From NCBI GenBank assembly GCA_037176705.1, contig CM073886.1:25963501-26027500 (forward strand): a stretch of 64,000 nucleotides of DNA. The letters are read 5' to 3'. The DNA is from Molossus alvarezi (lineage: Eukaryota; Chordata; Mammalia; Chiroptera; Molossidae). The position numbers and the translations under genes are program-made. Positions 37,601 through 41,725 of this stretch are shown here, in pieces. The notes beneath the pieces were generated by a model. It was not told the DNA's origin. It searched no databases and saw nothing but the letters and a program-made list of their open reading frames with translations. Each line of letters starts with the position of its first letter. Position 1 is the stretch's first letter.

Positions 37601-40600
37601 TAAAGTTCTGTATCCAGCAATTTATGTATCATTCTATAGCTGCTGCTTTTGCTTTTTTTACAGTTTTAAGATTCATTATCAAGTCATACATCTGTGTTTT
37701 GATTTTAACTGTTGTGTAATGTTCTGTTAATTTTTTAAATCGATTCCTGTTGGGGTTTAAGCTGTTAGCTTTCAGTATTGGGAACAGCAGCTTAGAGACA
37801 CGGTTGTATGTCTTGGTGCAAAGGCACACACTCTCTGTTGCCCGGAAGTACAGCTGCTGCATTGTAGGAGATGCACATTATGAACTTGACCAGATATAGC
37901 ACACTATACTTCAGCATTTTGCCAATTTACCCTCCAGAAGTAGAGTCAAATGCGATCCTTGGGTATTGAAACAGAAATAGACACATGTCACTTAAAATTA
38001 TAATAGTAACCCAAGAATCCAAGAAGATACACCTGACTGAAGACTGGGAGGGAGTGTAGAAGTAGAGAGTAGCAGATGTGAGCTAAATCTTCACCTGAGA
38101 GAAGCCGTCTAATAATGATTCAAGTTGCCAAGTCATATGGAGGTAACCACCAGAAGAATTGACAATATAGTGATTCTGTTGTGTTTTTTTTTTTTTTAAT
38201 CCTCACCCGAGGACATTTTTGCATTTTTTGTTCAGACAGAGCGGGAGGGACACAGAGAGAGGAAGAGAGAGAGAGAGAAACATCGATGTGAAGGGACACA
38301 TCGAGTGGTTGCCACCTGCACGACCAACCAGGGCCGGGGACAAACTGCAACCGAGGTACGTGCCCTTAGCGGGAACCGAACCTGGGTCTCTCTGTACCGC
38401 AGGCTGACGCTCTAACCGCTGAGCCAAACCGGCCAGGGCTATTGTTTTTTATCATGAGTTCTTCAATATATTTAACTTGTTTACTCGCTATACCTGTTCC
38501 TTTCTTTACCATTTTCTTTTTTAAATCCTCACCGAGGATATTTTTCCATCTATCTCCAGTCAGAGTGGGGGAGTGGGGAGAGAGAAATATCGATGTGAGA
38601 GGGACACATCATTTGGTTGCCTCCTGAGCCAAACCAGCCAGGGAAAGACAGCTATATATTTTTTGCAAACAGGGAAAGTTTTACCTAAAAGCATTACTTT
38701 GCTTTATGTTTTTTTCACTTGTTATGTTCAGCGATATCTGCGCGGTCAGTATAGTTGTCACACATGAGCAGACATGTTCATGCAGAGTAACTCCAGCATG
38801 CTAATGCCTCTGTCTGTGTTGTTTCTGTTGTTCCACAGTAAGTACCAACTGGTCTTCTGTTATACTATCATTGAGAGGAACAATCGCCAGATGCTTCCAG
38901 TTATTAGAAGTACAGCTGGAGGGGACTCGGTGCAAACCTGCACAAACCCACTTGACACCTTCTTCCCCTTCGACCCTTGTGTGCTTAAAAGGTATGTACT
39001 CTTAGCCAGTCGGCCTGTCGGTGGTGAATTTAAATGCATTGTGTATTTCCCTTTCCCAAGATTGGGATATAGAATTTCTTTGTTATAGTGGCCAGCCATT
39101 CCTAGTTGTTTATAAAGTCATAGTCACCGTGCACATACTTCACAGGCCCAAAGCACAGAAAGCCTTTTAGAGTCTGCTGAGTGTTATAGGCACGCTAGAG
39201 TTTGTGGATCTTTGCCCCATTAGGAACCCAGTTTGACACCAAGCGTTTTTAAATTTTCTTTAAATCTGTTGGTTTAAACATACAAGGTGCTCAGATAGGG
39301 AGGATGATGTCTTTTCATGGTTCATAATTTTCTTCCAGTGACTTGTTCCTTCCTCTATAGACCACAACCCATGCACAGGTAAACAAAAGCCAAGAGATTT
39401 ATTTTGATAGATAATTCCGGGAAACCACCAAACTAGTATTAACTTGCATTTGTTTAAGGAAGCAGAATTTTTGCTTTATTCATTTCTAACCAGCAACACA
39501 ACAATTTGGGCTTACCTGTTTTCCCCAAGTCTTGGTTGACTAAAACCAGATAGGTCTTTTTTTCCCAGACTAATTTTAATACATTGCTATAAGAATATTT
39601 AAAAAGGATATTCCAGTGTAATATAATTTTGTTTTCATTTGGATACACTATAACTCATTGTCAATCTATGCAAAGTTGAGAAACAATTACATTTGAAAAT
39701 GAAAAGATGAGAAACAGTTGGTATAATACTCCATCTATATGAGTGGGTGAACTCTTACAAAGAGGAAGCCACATTAGTTACAGTACTTACATAGGGTTTG
39801 TTTTTTTTTTGTGACACATTTGGAGCCATAGTTTTCACTTCATTTTGGGTACTAGGTCTTGTGAAAGAAGAGCTAAGTTTGCTCTGACCTTCACTGTGCT
39901 ATTTAGCTTGATTTTGAAATATCATCTTGTTGACAGGTCAAAGAAATTTATTGATCCTCTTTATCAGATATGGGAAGACATGAGTGCAGAAGAGCTTCAG
40001 GAGTTTAAGAAACCCATTACAAAGGTAAATTTGTGATTCAGCACACTTTGGGAATCTCTTGTGTGGTTACAGATCACAGTCAAATAGTAAATAGCGATGT
40101 TACACTTAAAAATGGAATATTTTATTCATTCTACCTTTGTAAAATTGCAAGTTCAGGGTATGTTCTTATGAAAAGAGGTTTTGGTATTTTTTAATGAATT
40201 ATTTAAACAAGACACTTCACACATTTACTTTGGGAGGTGAAGGTTAATGAAAAATTAGCTCAACAAATTTAGATCTTTACCACTTGATCATTACCACCAG
40301 GTAACAATGGCAAATTTACTATGTTGACATTATAAGTAACACCATAATTTTGGAGCGGTTAACACTGATTTTGTAGCTCTTCATGAATAGGTGGTAAAGA
40401 TGCAGGTCTCCAGCATGACTGCCAGTGCATGTCAGATGGAGATGAGGCTGTTACTGCCAAAGGAGAAAATTAGAATTCAATAATAAATGAGGTCATAGTT
40501 TGTTTGTTTTTTTGTTTATAGATCTTAGAGAGGAAAAGAGAATGAGAGAGAAATAGCAACACCGATGAGCGAGAACACCAATTGGCTTCCTCTTGTATGC

Positions 40601-41725
40601 CCCCCACTGGGGATTTGGCCCACAGCCTGGGCACATGCTCTGACCGAGAATCAAACCAGTAATCTCTTGTTGCATGGGTCGATGCTTAACCACTGAGCCA
40701 CACCGGCCGGGCTCACTGTTTGTTTTTTGTGGTACAGTTCTTTCCACATTAAAAGTCAGCTTTATGTGCCTGTCTCCTTTTTCTGAAGGAATCATTAGAA
40801 AGCTCATTTTATTATTTTTCCTCATATTTTGCATTTGAGGCCACCATTCATTCATTCAGTCATTCATTCACACTGTGTTAGATACAAGGGTTATAATAGT
40901 GAACAAGAATGATATATCATGTTACCTGCCCTCACTGAGCTTAAATCTGTTAAAAAATCAGACTTCAAACAAATAAATTGTGATGAGCAATTGAGAAGTG
41001 TGCACACATCAGAGGAACCTTTTTTAAAAATATTTTTTATTTATTTTTATTTATTTTGGCTTCAGAGATTAGAGAGTATCTAAACCTTTCAGGTTAGTAT
41101 GAAGTTAGACTTTTTTTTTAATTCTTACCTGAGGATATTTTTTCCATTGAATTTTAGAGAGAGTGGAATGGAGGGAGGGTAGGGAAGGAGAGAGAGAGAG
41201 AAACATTGATGTGGAGAGAGACATTGATTGGTTGTCTCCCACATGTGCCCCGATGGGGTTGGGAATCAGACCCATTATCCTTTCACATATGGGGCTGGTG
41301 CTGTAACCACTGATCCACACTGGGCAGGGCAAGATTTTTTTTATTGATTTTTAGAAAGAGGAAGGGAGTGGGAGAGAGAGAGAGAAACATCAAGGTGACA
41401 TCGCTCAGATGCCTCCTGCATGTTCCTACCAGGGAACCAGCAACCTTTCAGTGCACAGGACAACACCCAACCAAGCCACAGTGGTCAGGGCATCAGAGGA
41501 AGTTTTTGAAATTAAGATAATTGCCACCTGTGATCTTATTGATAATCTCTGTTCTTCTGGCAGGAGGTGGTAGAAGATGAAGATGATGACTTTTTGAAAG
41601 GTGAAGTTGGGATTACTCCGAGCTCCTTTGACACGCATTTCCGAAGTCCTTCAAGTAGTGTGGGCTCCCCACCAGTGTTGTACCTGCCAGACCATTCCCC
41701 TCTGATTGCAAGGATTTGTGATTGA
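10942..41725 (+). CDS. RRN3: RRN3 (TIF-IA), RNA polymerase I transcription initiation factor, whole gene span
   Basis: RRN3/TIF-IA binds RNA polymerase I and bridges it to SL1 at rDNA promoters, so it controls rRNA synthesis in the nucleolus. Eighteen coding exons with GT-AG junctions join into one frame of 651 residues plus stop, the length I recall for human RRN3. The whole chain matches the RRN3 family (HEAT-repeat-like fold). Visible landmarks are FFNSPPRKT with S44 (CDK2 site in human), an acidic DSDDEDD loop at residues 171-177, S199-T200 (T200 is a JNK2 site), and a second acidic EDEDDDF stretch near residue 603. Differences from the human protein as I remember it: exon 18 lacks about seven residues after FLKGEV, and the C-terminus shifts frame after VLY to end in IARICD. 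The ATG at 10942 is chosen by MAAP homology. NTAN1 follows in the same orientation. Confidence 0.97.
11586..12480 (-). mobile_element. L2 LINE remnant (RRN3 intron 1)
   Basis: Diverged reverse-complement L2 3' region: TTTATTTAGTTCCTACGTAC, ACAGAGCTTACAGTTTTGGA, GAGGGCCTCTCTGATATTTGA, AGGCAGGGGCCAGATGAAAG and GAAGCAGGGAGGCCAGTGAA, in the expected order. Family assignment is from memory of L2. Confidence 0.6.
12545..12650 (+). CDS. RRN3: RRN3 exon 2 (residues 30-65)
   Basis: Encodes ISDVLELENDFFNSPPRKT and FGGTVTEVLLKYKK, including S44. Acceptor GTACAG|G, donor AAAG|GTAACA. Confidence 0.96.
12651..13015. other. RRN3 intron 2, 5' part
   Basis: No named element recognised between the exon 2 donor and the next SINE. 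Confidence 0.35.
13020..13238 (-). mobile_element. Ves-type SINE, type B
   Basis: Minus copy in RRN3 intron 2, diverged, ending GAGCCACACTAGCTGGACT. Confidence 0.88.
13665..13721 (+). CDS. RRN3: RRN3 exon 3 (residues 66-84)
   Basis: Encodes GETSDYELLKTQLADPDIK. Acceptor TTAAG|GG, donor AAG|GTAATT. In phase at both ends (57 nt). Confidence 0.95.
13848..14071 (+). mobile_element. MER20-like hAT-Charlie element
   Basis: CAGTGATTCTCAACCAGGGA start, TCTGGAGACATTTTTGGTTA, CAACAAAGAATTATCCAGCC, and AAGGTTGAGAAACCCT end. The possible TSD (TTTTAACA versus CTTTAATC) is imperfect. Confidence 0.85.
14315..14820 (+). mobile_element. MIR, interrupted by a SINE
   Basis: MIR halves at about 14315-14397 (GATTGCCTGGGATAAAATTC, GTGTGATCTTGGGCAAGTTG) and 14652-14820 (AGAAGCACTTAGAGCAGGCC). 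They are separated by a Ves SINE at 14398-14651. Confidence 0.75.
14398..14651 (-). mobile_element. Ves-type SINE, type A
   Basis: Perfect 17-bp TSD CAAGTTGTTTAATCTTT at 14381-14397 and 14652-14668, so insertion into the MIR is certain. Confidence 0.97.
15060..15960 (+). mobile_element. L2 LINE remnant (RRN3 intron 3)
   Basis: Plus-strand L2-like text: CTCACTCTACAGATTCTTCC, CCCGATAACTACCAAATTTA, TATCTATAGCTCAGATTGCT. After the nested SINE it continues with AACATGTCACTGCTCTACAG and GAATAAAGGACAAACTTC. Confidence 0.6.
15221..15494 (-). mobile_element. Ves-type SINE, type A
   Basis: Minus copy nested in the L2 remnant. TSD CTAGACGTATTT / CTAGACTTATTT at about 15211 and 15496. Expanded GGGA and (GA)n tracts. 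Confidence 0.95.
16070..16250 (+). mobile_element. MIR
   Basis: GGCAAGTTACTGCACTTTTG, CCTCAATGTCCCCATCTTTA, GGATTAAATGAGTTAATATT and AGAACAGTGCCTGGCACAAA in the canonical MIR order. Confidence 0.88.
16256..16582 (-). mobile_element. Tigger/MER2-like DNA transposon remnant
   Basis: Terminal inverted similarity between CAGGTGCTCCTCAACTTAGG at the left and AAGTAGAGGACCATCTG at the right. Internal CCTAACCTACCGAACACCAT and GCTTAGCCTGACCTACC match pogo/Tigger-type MITEs. Orientation is uncertain. Confidence 0.75.
16590..16930 (+). mobile_element. L2 LINE remnant, continuation
   Basis: CCAGCTAAAATGTCATCTTCC and GTGGAACTTTCCCTGGTTCT correspond to the L2 segment that follows the 15060-15960 piece. 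The MIR and Tigger copies probably inserted between the parts. Confidence 0.5.
17191..17439 (-). mobile_element. Ves-type SINE, type A
   Basis: Minus copy with TSD GCACTTTT-like on both sides. Tandem duplication of GATGTGAGAGAGACACATT at about 17267-17305. Confidence 0.94.
17740..17945 (+). mobile_element. MIR
   Basis: TTAGGCTTTGACCCAGACAG, GTTGGGCAAGTTGCTTATTA and AGCACCATGCCAGGCACCTA in MIR order. Confidence 0.75.
18140..18400 (-). mobile_element. Ves-type SINE, type A
   Basis: Minus copy, flanking repeat GGCTCYTTTCT at both ends, expanded GGGGGG tract. Confidence 0.92.
18401..19056. other. RRN3 intron 3, 3' end
   Basis: AT-rich unique-looking sequence with no recognised repeat. Confidence 0.4.
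19057..19146 (+). CDS. RRN3: RRN3 exon 4 (residues 85-114)
   Basis: DDQIINWLLEFRSSIMYLTR then DFEQLINILL. Acceptor CTTAAG|GA, donor TTG|GTAAGT. 90 nt, in phase. Confidence 0.97.
19269..19398 (+). CDS. RRN3: RRN3 exon 5 (residues 115-158)
   Basis: Begins RLQWLNRSQTVVEEYLAFLG and ends SHFVP. The intron before it is only 122 bp. Acceptor TTCTAG|AG, donor CCTC|GTAAGT. Confidence 0.97.
19795..19854 (+). CDS. RRN3: RRN3 exon 6 (residues 158-178), acidic loop
   Basis: Encodes RVVIKEGDVDVSDSDDEDD, the acidic serine-rich segment of the factor. Acceptor AAAAG|CC, donor GATA|GTAAGT. Confidence 0.96.
19947..20155 (-). mobile_element. Ves-type SINE, type A, head missing
   Basis: Minus copy, terminal motif AATCCTCGCCAGAGGATATT, truncated near the tRNA head. 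Confidence 0.85.
20334..20397 (+). CDS. RRN3: RRN3 exon 7 (residues 178-199)
   Basis: LPATFDTCHRALQIIARYVP then split S199. Acceptor CTTGTAG|AT, donor CATC|GTGAGT. Confidence 0.96.
20821..21039 (+). mobile_element. Ves-type SINE, type B
   Basis: Plus copy with a perfect 11-bp TSD GTCCAAGTTGA at 20810-20820 and 21040-21050. Confidence 0.96.
21107..21547 (-). mobile_element. Ves-type SINE, type A, split by a nested SINE
   Basis: Minus host copy in two pieces (21107-21143 and 21402-21547) flanked by the 18-bp TSD GGAAATGTTTAGATTTTA (21089-21106 and 21548-21565). Part of its head region is deleted. Confidence 0.93.
21144..21401 (+). mobile_element. Ves-type SINE, type A, nested
   Basis: Plus copy inserted into the terminal hairpin motif of the host SINE. 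It duplicates AAATCYTCACCTGA (21130-21143 and 21402-21415). The tail is a long A/T-rich (AATA)n stretch. Confidence 0.94.
21831..21900 (+). CDS. RRN3: RRN3 exon 8 (residues 199-222)
   Basis: TPWFLMPILVEKFPFVRKSE then RTL; T200 is the first complete codon. Acceptor AATTAG|GA, donor TTG|GTAAGA. Confidence 0.97.
22325..23030 (+). mobile_element. L1 LINE ORF2 fragment (reverse transcriptase)
   Basis: Broken L1 ORF2 text: ATGAATGCAGATGCAAAAGT, CTCAATAAAATACTAG, GCAAAAGCATTTGACAAA, and TTTGCAGATGACATAAT (F-A-D-D, the RT catalytic motif), followed after a deletion by ACAATAGTCTTTTCAACAAG. Frameshifts and deletions make it inactive. Confidence 0.88.
23031..23266 (+). mobile_element. Ves-type SINE, type A, inside L1
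   Basis: Plus copy between the L1 ORF2 fragment and its 3' end; terminal GTCCTCAGGTGAGGATTA plus an AT-rich tail. Confidence 0.93.
23267..23500 (+). mobile_element. L1M 3' end
   Basis: ACATGAATGAACCTTGAAAA, GACAGAAAGTAGACTAGGGC, TGTACACTTTAAATGGGTGG and ATATCTCAACAGA: the 3' UTR of the same old L1. Confidence 0.8.
23757..23855 (+). CDS. RRN3: RRN3 exon 9 (residues 223-255)
   Basis: ECYVHNLLRISVYFPTLRHE then ILELVIEKLLKLD. Acceptor TTTTAG|GA, donor GAT|GTAAGT. 99 nt, in phase. Confidence 0.97.
23994..24197 (-). mobile_element. Ves-type SINE, type B
   Basis: Minus copy with TSD TTTGTACATTT at 23983-23993 and 24198-24208. A small CACAACC triplication lies near 24090. Confidence 0.95.
24435..24650 (-). 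mobile_element. Ves-type SINE, type B
   Basis: Minus copy with TSD GAAAGTGGTGGRTTCTCT at 24417-24434 and 24651-24668 (one mismatch). Confidence 0.96.
24669..25460 (-). mobile_element. L2-like remnant and unassigned intronic DNA
   Basis: GATGAGTTCCATTTTGGATG and CAATTTAGGACAGGAGAGAG resemble a reverse-complement L2 internal part up to about 25000. Beyond that I see G-rich sequence with no assignment. Confidence 0.4.
25461..25654 (+). mobile_element. Ves-type SINE, internally deleted (left arm of inverted pair)
   Basis: Plus copy with diverged head TCTCTGGCTTAATGATTCTG and intact terminal hairpin ATCCTCATGTGAGGATTA. Confidence 0.85.
25671..25896 (-). mobile_element. Ves-type SINE, type A (right arm of inverted pair)
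   Basis: Minus copy with TSD AACAGTTCAACTTTTT / AACAGTCCAACTTTTT at 25655-25670 and 25897-25912, immediately tail-to-tail with the preceding SINE. Confidence 0.94.
26331..26423 (+). CDS. RRN3: RRN3 exon 10 (residues 256-286)
   Basis: VNASRQDIEDAEEIATQTGR then GTDATEGLFNM. Acceptor AATGTAG|GT; the donor ATG|GTCAGC is weak but GT-AG. 93 nt, in phase. Confidence 0.95.
26759..27350. other. Composite ancient repeat in RRN3 intron 10
   Basis: The edges look like MER20 termini (CAGCACTTCTCTACCTGGGA near 26759; CCTCTGGTTGAGAGCCCCTG near 27332). About 530 bp of unassigned GC-richer sequence lies between them. Possibly an old repeat inserted in a MER20 copy. Confidence 0.35.
27463..27601 (+). CDS. 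RRN3: RRN3 exon 11 (residues 287-333)
   Basis: DEDEVTEHETKADPERLSQM then VHPVAERLDILLSLLLSYIK and DVCYVD. Acceptor CAAAG|GA, donor GATG|GTAACA. Confidence 0.97.
27625..27845 (-). mobile_element. MIR
   Basis: Reverse-complement MIR: TTTATTGAATACCTGCTATG, CTGGCCCTGTGCTGAGTGTT, AGAGAGATGAAGTTACATGCC and CACTGGGATTCAGGCTCAGA. Confidence 0.8.
28160..28620. other. Ancient LINE-like sequence in RRN3 intron 11
   Basis: AAATTTGGAAACTATAGGAA, CATAATCTGCCTTTTCACCT and TAATAGAATACTGGATCAAAGG recall a widespread old mammalian LINE 3' sequence. Family not assigned. Confidence 0.4.
28836..28966 (+). CDS. RRN3: RRN3 exon 12 (residues 333-376)
   Basis: KIDINKTKDLYRDLIIIFDK then LLLPTHASCHVQFFMFYLCS and FKL. 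Acceptor TTGTAG|GT, donor TTG|GTGAGT. Confidence 0.97.
29194..29405 (+). mobile_element. Ves-type SINE, type B
   Basis: Plus copy with flanking AACGTCATCCTG / AACTGTCATCCTG repeats, probably a TSD with one indel. Confidence 0.94.
29515..29750 (-). mobile_element. Ves-type SINE, type A
   Basis: Minus copy, flanked by TAATTGTGTTTTT / TAACTGTGTTTTT. Confidence 0.94.
29760..30370. other. RRN3 intron 12, unassigned
   Basis: No named repeat or exon recognised. Confidence 0.4.
30380..30462 (-). mobile_element. Ves-type SINE, head fragment only
   Basis: Only the tRNA-derived half remains (GTACGTGCCCCTAGTGGGAA to GGCCAGGGCT), joined directly to a T-run. Flanked by AAGGTGTTT repeats, so the internal deletion may have occurred during insertion. 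Confidence 0.85.
30492..30671 (+). mobile_element. Ves-type SINE, type B, short
   Basis: Plus copy with a shortened CT-rich region and an AAAAATAAGAA direct repeat on both sides. Confidence 0.9.
30800..31061 (-). mobile_element. Ves-type SINE, type A
   Basis: Minus copy with (TTTA)n tail side and (GACA)n expansion at about 30885-30903. Confidence 0.93.
31072..31294 (-). mobile_element. Ves-type SINE, type A
   Basis: Second of three minus copies stacked in the same T-rich target. Confidence 0.92.
31303..31443 (-). mobile_element. Ves-type SINE, head missing
   Basis: Third stacked minus copy; terminal motif AATCCTCACCTGAGGAGATT present, 5' head absent. Confidence 0.87.
31481..31616 (+). mobile_element. 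Ves-type SINE head fused to (AAAT)n tail
   Basis: Plus copy with an intact tRNA-like head (TTGGCCAGTTTGGCTCAGTG), internal deletion, then about 11 AAAT units. Flanking ATCAGTCCA (31472-31480) and ATCAGACCA (31617-31625) look like a TSD. Confidence 0.86.
31644..31774 (+). CDS. RRN3: RRN3 exon 13 (residues 377-420)
   Basis: GFAEAFLEHLWKKLQDPNNP then AIIRQAAANYIGSLLARAKF and IPL. Acceptor GTTACAG|GG lies 27 bp after the SINE-derived (AAAT)n. Donor TTAT|GTAAGT. Confidence 0.97.
32074..32298 (-). mobile_element. Ves-type SINE, type A
   Basis: Minus copy with a diverged tail motif (AATCTTTGCCTCTGGATATT). Confidence 0.9.
32309..32532 (-). mobile_element. Ves-type SINE, type B
   Basis: Minus copy adjacent to the previous one; CTGTTTT(C/G)ATT repeats flank it. 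Confidence 0.92.
32533..33104. other. RRN3 intron 13, unassigned
   Basis: No named repeat or exon recognised. Confidence 0.4.
33105..33289 (+). CDS. RRN3: RRN3 exon 14 (residues 420-482)
   Basis: TVKSCLDLLVNWLHIYLNNQ then DSGTKAFCDVALHGPFYSAC and QAVFYTFVFRHKQLLSGNLK. The largest internal coding exon (185 nt). Acceptor CTCTAG|TA, donor GAAG|GTCAGT. Confidence 0.97.
33545..33745 (-). mobile_element. MIR
   Basis: Reverse-complement MIR: CCAGCACCATGCCCAGAGCT, TTCCCACTTAACAGAGGAGA, GCACAGGGAAGTAATTTATT, GATTAGAAATTGAAACCAGG. Confidence 0.75.
33812..34022 (-). mobile_element. MER20-like hAT-Charlie element
   Basis: Reverse orientation: CAGAGTTTCTTAATGCGCTA, TTGCATTGTAGAATGGTTAGC, CACTAGATGGCACTAGTACC, ending AGTTGAGAACCACA. 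Confidence 0.82.
34235..34464 (-). mobile_element. Ves-type SINE, type B
   Basis: Minus copy ending GAGCCACACTGGCTAAGCA. Confidence 0.92.
34474..34640 (-). mobile_element. Ves-type SINE, type C
   Basis: Older subfamily: internal TTATTCATGCGTTCATTGGT and head GCTACCTGGCCAGGGC. CCCATTTTTA repeats lie on each side. Confidence 0.85.
34893..35075 (+). mobile_element. Ves-type SINE, type B
   Basis: Plus copy with head GCCCGGCTGGTGTGGCTCAC and GGTTCAATTCCCGG B box; CAACATG-like flanking repeat. Confidence 0.93.
35367..35610 (-). mobile_element. Ves-type SINE, type A
   Basis: Minus copy with CCTGGGTCTTT TSD at about 35356 and 35611. Confidence 0.95.
35722..35962 (-). mobile_element. Ves-type SINE, type A (young)
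   Basis: Perfect 18-bp TSD CACATTATATGACTATTT at 35704-35721 and 35963-35980, with low divergence from type A. G11 homopolymer at about 35773. Confidence 0.97.
36021..36258 (-). mobile_element. Ves-type SINE, type A
   Basis: Perfect 15-bp TSD CTATAAATAACTTTT at 36006-36020 and 36259-36273. Its head ends about 105 bp before exon 15. Confidence 0.97.
36365..36473 (+). CDS. RRN3: RRN3 exon 15 (residues 482-518)
   Basis: LRYLQSLNFERIVMSQLNPL then KICLPSVVNFFAAIT. Acceptor TCACAG|GT, donor AAG|GTAAGT. Confidence 0.97.
36820..37150 (-). mobile_element. L1M scrap plus MIR
   Basis: CCAACAATAGGGGACTGGCT (about 36851) resembles an L1M 3' piece in plus orientation. 36925-37150 is reverse-complement MIR (TTTGCCTGGCATAGCTCTAT, GGAGGCACAGAGACTAAATA, GACTTGAATGCAGGCAGTCT). 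Confidence 0.65.
37151..38180. other. RRN3 intron 15, mostly unassigned
   Basis: 37640-37970 resembles very old LINE-derived sequence (TTTGCCAATTTACCCTCCAG). The rest has no recognised content. Confidence 0.4.
38185..38438 (-). mobile_element. Ves-type SINE, type A
   Basis: Minus copy, close to the type A consensus, T-run of about 16 at the tail side. Confidence 0.95.
38516..38643 (-). mobile_element. Ves-type SINE, internally deleted
   Basis: Tail motif AAATCCTCACCGAGGATATT and head GAGCCAAACCAGCCAGGG joined after loss of the middle (about 110 bp). Confidence 0.9.
38839..38991 (+). CDS. RRN3: RRN3 exon 16 (residues 518-569)
   Basis: KYQLVFCYTIIERNNRQMLP then VIRSTAGGDSVQTCTNPLDT and FFPFDPCVLK. 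Acceptor TTCCACAG|T, donor AAAAG|GTATGT. Confidence 0.97.
38992..39936. other. RRN3 intron 16
   Basis: 945 bp with no SINE or named repeat recognised; one of the few SINE-free introns of this size in the gene. Confidence 0.45.
39937..40024 (+). CDS. RRN3: RRN3 exon 17 (residues 569-598)
   Basis: SKKFIDPLYQIWEDMSAEEL then QEFKKPITK. Acceptor TTGACAG|G, donor AAAG|GTAAAT. Confidence 0.97.
40025..40500. other. RRN3 intron 17, 5' part
   Basis: No repeat or exon recognised. Confidence 0.4.
40505..40713 (-). mobile_element. Ves-type SINE, type B
   Basis: Minus copy, head GAGCCACACCGGCCGGGCTC, TTTGTTTG repeats on both sides. Confidence 0.93.
40855..41015 (-). mobile_element. L2 3' end remnant
   Basis: ATTCATTCAGTCATTCATTC, ACAAGGGTTATAATAGTGAA, CTGCCCTCACTGAGCTTAAA: reverse-complement L2 3' end. 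Confidence 0.6.
41109..41331 (-). mobile_element. Ves-type SINE, type A
   Basis: Minus copy, tail AATTCTTACCTGAGGATATT, head GATCCACACTGGGCAGGGC. Confidence 0.9.
41332..41491 (-). mobile_element. Ves-type SINE, type B, shortened
   Basis: Minus copy joined directly to the previous SINE. CATCAGAGGAA occurs at about 41006 and again at 41491, so the whole 41017-41490 block may have grown inside one original insertion. Confidence 0.88.
41564..41725 (+). CDS. RRN3: RRN3 exon 18, terminal (residues 599-651)
   Basis: EVVEDEDDDFLKGEVGITPS then SFDTHFRSPSSSVGSPPVLY, then a shifted end finishing IARICD and TGA at 41723-41725. Acceptor CTGGCAG|GA. The segment FRSPSSSVGS carries the conserved C-terminal phosphorylation cluster (human S633 and S635). 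Confidence 0.95.
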   Translation, partial: EVVEDEDDDFLKGEVGITPSSFDTHFRSPSSSVGSPPVLYLPDHSPLIARICD

